Shown in pieces: positions 61,806-64,000 of a DNA stretch of 64,000 nucleotides. The position numbers were made by a program, and so were the translations under genes. The DNA comes from CBDANW01 sp965197825 (GTDB lineage: Bacteria; Acidobacteriota; Vicinamibacteria; Marinacidobacterales; DATDRI01). The notes under the pieces were generated by a model. The model was not told where the DNA came from and did not search any database. It saw only the letters and a program-made list of their open reading frames with translations. The stretch is taken from contig CBDANW010000002.1 in NCBI GenBank assembly GCA_965197825.1, positions 1,178,001 to 1,242,000 on the forward strand. The letters are read 5' to 3'. The stretch's first letter is position 1. The number at the start of each line of letters is the position of its first letter.

Positions 61806-64000
61806 GTGATCGCACCGCTGCAGAAGCGTTCGGTGACCGCTCGAGATGCGCGTCGTTGGCTCGGCGGGCTCGCGATCGGCATGGTCGCCGGGCTCCTCTC
61901 GGCATCCCCCGCCGCACTCACCGAACCGCCGAGACCGAGAGGGTTCCTCAGCGCCGAATGGCCGGCGCAGCTCAATTGGGAGAGCCGCTACCGCTCGCTT
62001 CCCCGGGCCGAGAACATCCGTGAGTACATGCGCGTCATTTCGGAGGAGCCTCATCACGCCGGAGGTCCGGGTAGTAGGCGCGTCGCCGAGTACGTGTTGT
62101 CTCGGTTCACCGAGTGGGGACTGACGACATGGATCGAGGAATTCGAGGCACTCATGCCCATGCCCACGGAAAGAGTGGTCGAGCTCGTCGAACCCGAAAT
62201 CTACCGCGCCGGGCTTGAAGAACCTCCCATCGTAGAGGACAAAGATTCTTCGGACGAGAATCAGCTTCCGACTTTCAACGCCTACGCCGCGGACGGTGAT
62301 GTGACCGCACCGCTCGTCTACGTCAACTACGGCGGGCCGCGCGACTATCAGAGGCTCACGGAGATGGGCATCGAAGTTCGCGGGACGGTCGTGATCGCCC
62401 GCTACGGTCAGACCTGGCGAGGCATCAAGGCGAAACTAGCCTGGGAGCACGGTGCGGTCGCCTGCCTCCTCTATTCGGACCCGGAGGATGATGGGTACCG
62501 CAAGGGGGACATCTATCCCGACGGTCCTTTCCGTCCCTGGCAAGGGGTGCAGCGCGGCAGTGTGATGGACATGCCGATCCATCCCGGAGACCCGCTCACG
62601 CCTGGTTGGGCAGCGGAAAGAGGCGCACGGAAGCTGGACCGATCCGAGGCAAAGACGCTGGTTCCGATCCCGGTGCAGCCACTTTCCTATGCAGACGCCA
62701 TGCCCTTGCTCGAGAACATCGGTGGACCGGCGGTGCCACGGGATTGGCAGGGAGCGCTCCCGAGGACGTATCACGTGGGACCGGGGCCAGGGAAGGTGCA
62801 CGTGAAGCTGTCTTTCGATTGGAAACCGCGCCCGATCTACAACGTGCTCGCTCGGATCGAGGGCCGGGTCTTTCCTGACCAATGGATCCTCTACGGGAAC
62901 CATCACGATTCCTGGGTGAACGGGGCCGCCGATCCGACGAGCGGGAACGTCGCGCTGATGGAAACCGCCCGCAGTTTGGCGATGCTGGTCGACGACGGCT
63001 GGCAACCCAAGCGCACGATCGTGCTCGCCTCCTGGGACGGTGAAGAGTGGGGACTCCTCGGCTCCACCGAGTGGGCGGAAAAACATGCGGCCGAGTTGAC
63101 CGAGAAAACAGTCGCTTACATCAACACGGATACGACCGGCAAAGGATGGATTTCCATGTCCGGAAGTCATCCCTTACAGGCGCTGGCGAACGAAGTGACC
63201 CGTGACATCCCGGATCCTCGAACCGGCAAGAGCCTTCGAGAAGAAGCCCGCGCGCGGCGCATCGAGCAAGCAAGGAACGAGGAGGAGAGGGAAGAAATCG
63301 AGCGCCGGGAAACCCTTTCCATCGGTGCCCTGGGCGCAGGCTCCGACTACGCCCCCCTCCTGAACCACCTCACCATCGCCTCGCTCCACTTCGGCTTCAC
63401 CGGTGCGAGCAGCGGAGGCGTCTACCACTCAGCCTACGATTCCTTCGATTGGTACACAAGGTTCTCCGACACGACGTTCGAGTACGGAACGACACTATCT
63501 CGAGTCACCGGCACGACCATCCTCCGGTTGGCGGATGCGACCCTGCTCCCGTTCGACTTCACGGATTATGCCGCGGTGCTCGCCCGCTATGTCGACGAAA
63601 TCGAAGAGACCAGCGAGGAAACGGCGTCGCCTCCGGATCTATCTTTGGTGCGCGCTGCCATCGCCGCCCTTCATCATGCGAGTGAAGCCTACGAAGAGAA
63701 GCTCCGTCGACTCGCGACGGCGGAGCCGAGCGTGCTCGAGACACATCGGGATGAAATCGCCGAGCTCAATCGACTGCTCTACACCTCCGAGCGCCTGTTG
63801 GGCCATGAGCAAGGGTTGCCCGATCGCGAGTGGTACCGACACCAGATCTACGCCCCTGGCTATTACACCGGCTACGGCGTCAAGACATTGCCCGGAATCC
63901 GGGAGAGCGTGGAGCAGGAAGCGACGGATCGGGTCAAGCCATACGTCGCAATCGTGTCCGAATCGATCCACAATTTGGCGCGGCAACTGGACGAGGCGCA
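61806..64000 (+). CDS. M28-family peptidase, transferrin-receptor/carboxypeptidase II type (3' end outside)
   Basis: Over 730 residues visible. N-terminal anchor GLAIGMVAGLLSASPAAL, then the prodomain-like SLPRAENIREYMRVISEEPH and a PA domain (GIEVRGTVVIARYGQTWRGI). The M28 core has YGNHHDSWVNGAADPTSGNV (metal His/Asp), LASWDGEEWGLLGSTEWA (catalytic and metal Glu) and YINTDTTGKGW (metal Asp). GAGSDYAPLLNHL follows, and YHSAYDSFDWYTRF supplies the last His. The dimerisation helix bundle then runs off the window. A zinc exopeptidase, likely periplasmic. GTG start at 61806. Confidence 0.92.
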   Translation, partial: MIAPLQKRSVTARDARRWLGGLAIGMVAGLLSASPAALTEPPRPRGFLSAEWPAQLNWESRYRSLPRAENIREYMRVISEEPHHAGGPGSRRVAEYVLSRFTEWGLTTWIEEFEALMPMPTERVVELVEPEIYRAGLEEPPIVEDKDSSDENQLPTFNAYAADGDVTAPLVYVNYGGPRDYQRLTEMGIEVRGTVVIARYGQTWRGIKAKLAWEHGAVACLLYSDPEDDGYRKGDIYPDGPFRPWQGVQRGSVMDMPIHPGDPLTPGWAAERGARKLDRSEAKTLVPIPVQPLSYADAMPLLENIGGPAVPRDWQGALPRTYHVGPGPGKVHVKLSFDWKPRPIYNVLARIEGRVFPDQWILYGNHHDSWVNGAADPTSGNVALMETARSLAMLVDDGWQPKRTIVLASWDGEEWGLLGSTEWAEKHAAELTEKTVAYINTDTTGKGWISMSGSHPLQALANEVTRDIPDPRTGKSLREEARARRIEQARNEEEREEIERRETLSIGALGAGSDYAPLLNHLTIASLHFGFTGASSGGVYHSAYDSFDWYTRFSDTTFEYGTTLSRVTGTTILRLADATLLPFDFTDYAAVLARYVDEIEETSEETASPPDLSLVRAAIAALHHASEAYEEKLRRLATAEPSVLETHRDEIAELNRLLYTSERLLGHEQGLPDREWYRHQIYAPGYYTGYGVKTLPGIRESVEQEATDRVKPYVAIVSESIHNLARQLDEA

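Overview
The window is high-GC bacterial DNA that most resembles an Acidobacteriota genome. This is an inference from gene content: a TPR-linked Ser/Thr kinase, bacilliredoxins, a TolB-like propeller fused to an amidohydrolase, DUF4105, a TPR/cyclic-nucleotide-binding protein and an M28 peptidase of the transferrin-receptor-like type. No rRNA or other decisive marker is present. The striking property is heavy insertion-sequence (IS) load with many broken genes, as in a genome with relaxed selection (for example a recently host-restricted lineage) or, for some lesions, assembly error.

Layout. 1-2.0 kb: an IS630 copy inserted into a decayed TPR-kinase gene. 2.0-10.8 kb: a mostly intact block with a Cys-rich unknown, a PfkB kinase (one frameshift) coupled to a BtpA-family protein, a nucleotide-transporter-like protein with HEAT repeats followed by a two-domain cNMP-binding protein, delta-1-pyrroline-5-carboxylate dehydrogenase, and HU. 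11.2-13.6 kb: a complete IS66 with an 8-bp target duplication. 14.3-17.8 kb: a thioesterase and a large exported propeller-amidohydrolase. 18.1-43.5 kb: an IS graveyard with four IS256-type elements (one nested in another), IS66, IS6-like, IS5-like and integrase-type fragments, and miniature elements. It surrounds the remains of a polysaccharide locus (glycosyltransferase, radical SAM/SPASM, GT39-like start, tyrosine-kinase fragment, polytopic membrane protein). Intact genes inside it are DUF169, a bacilliredoxin, a Phd-type antitoxin with a truncated PIN toxin, and a SWIM/SNF2 helicase pair. 43.6-55 kb: small membrane proteins, a DUF255 thioredoxin-fold protein fused to a DsbD-alpha-like domain, DUF4105, a decayed ECF sigma/anti-sigma pair, a gingipain-like C25 peptidase followed by a PqqD-like protein, tRNA-Val, a PHP phosphoesterase and an M23 peptidase. 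55-64 kb: two internally deleted IS630 copies, a frameshifted beta-barrel gene, a second bacilliredoxin, an SDR, a TPR protein separated from a cNMP-binding domain by one amber codon, and an M28 peptidase running off the end.

The main novelty is in non-coding repeats. There are three families of miniature inverted-repeat elements, a GGCGTC-bounded palindromic repeat family with an exact 60-bp tandem, and a deleted IS with 24-bp inverted ends and a roughly 480-nt structured non-coding tail, found twice in the same short dispersed target repeat. Several genes end in a TAG supplied by the tip of a miniature element, and several otherwise good genes carry a single lesion, two of them in G homopolymers. 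I saw no convincing new defence or biosynthetic system.
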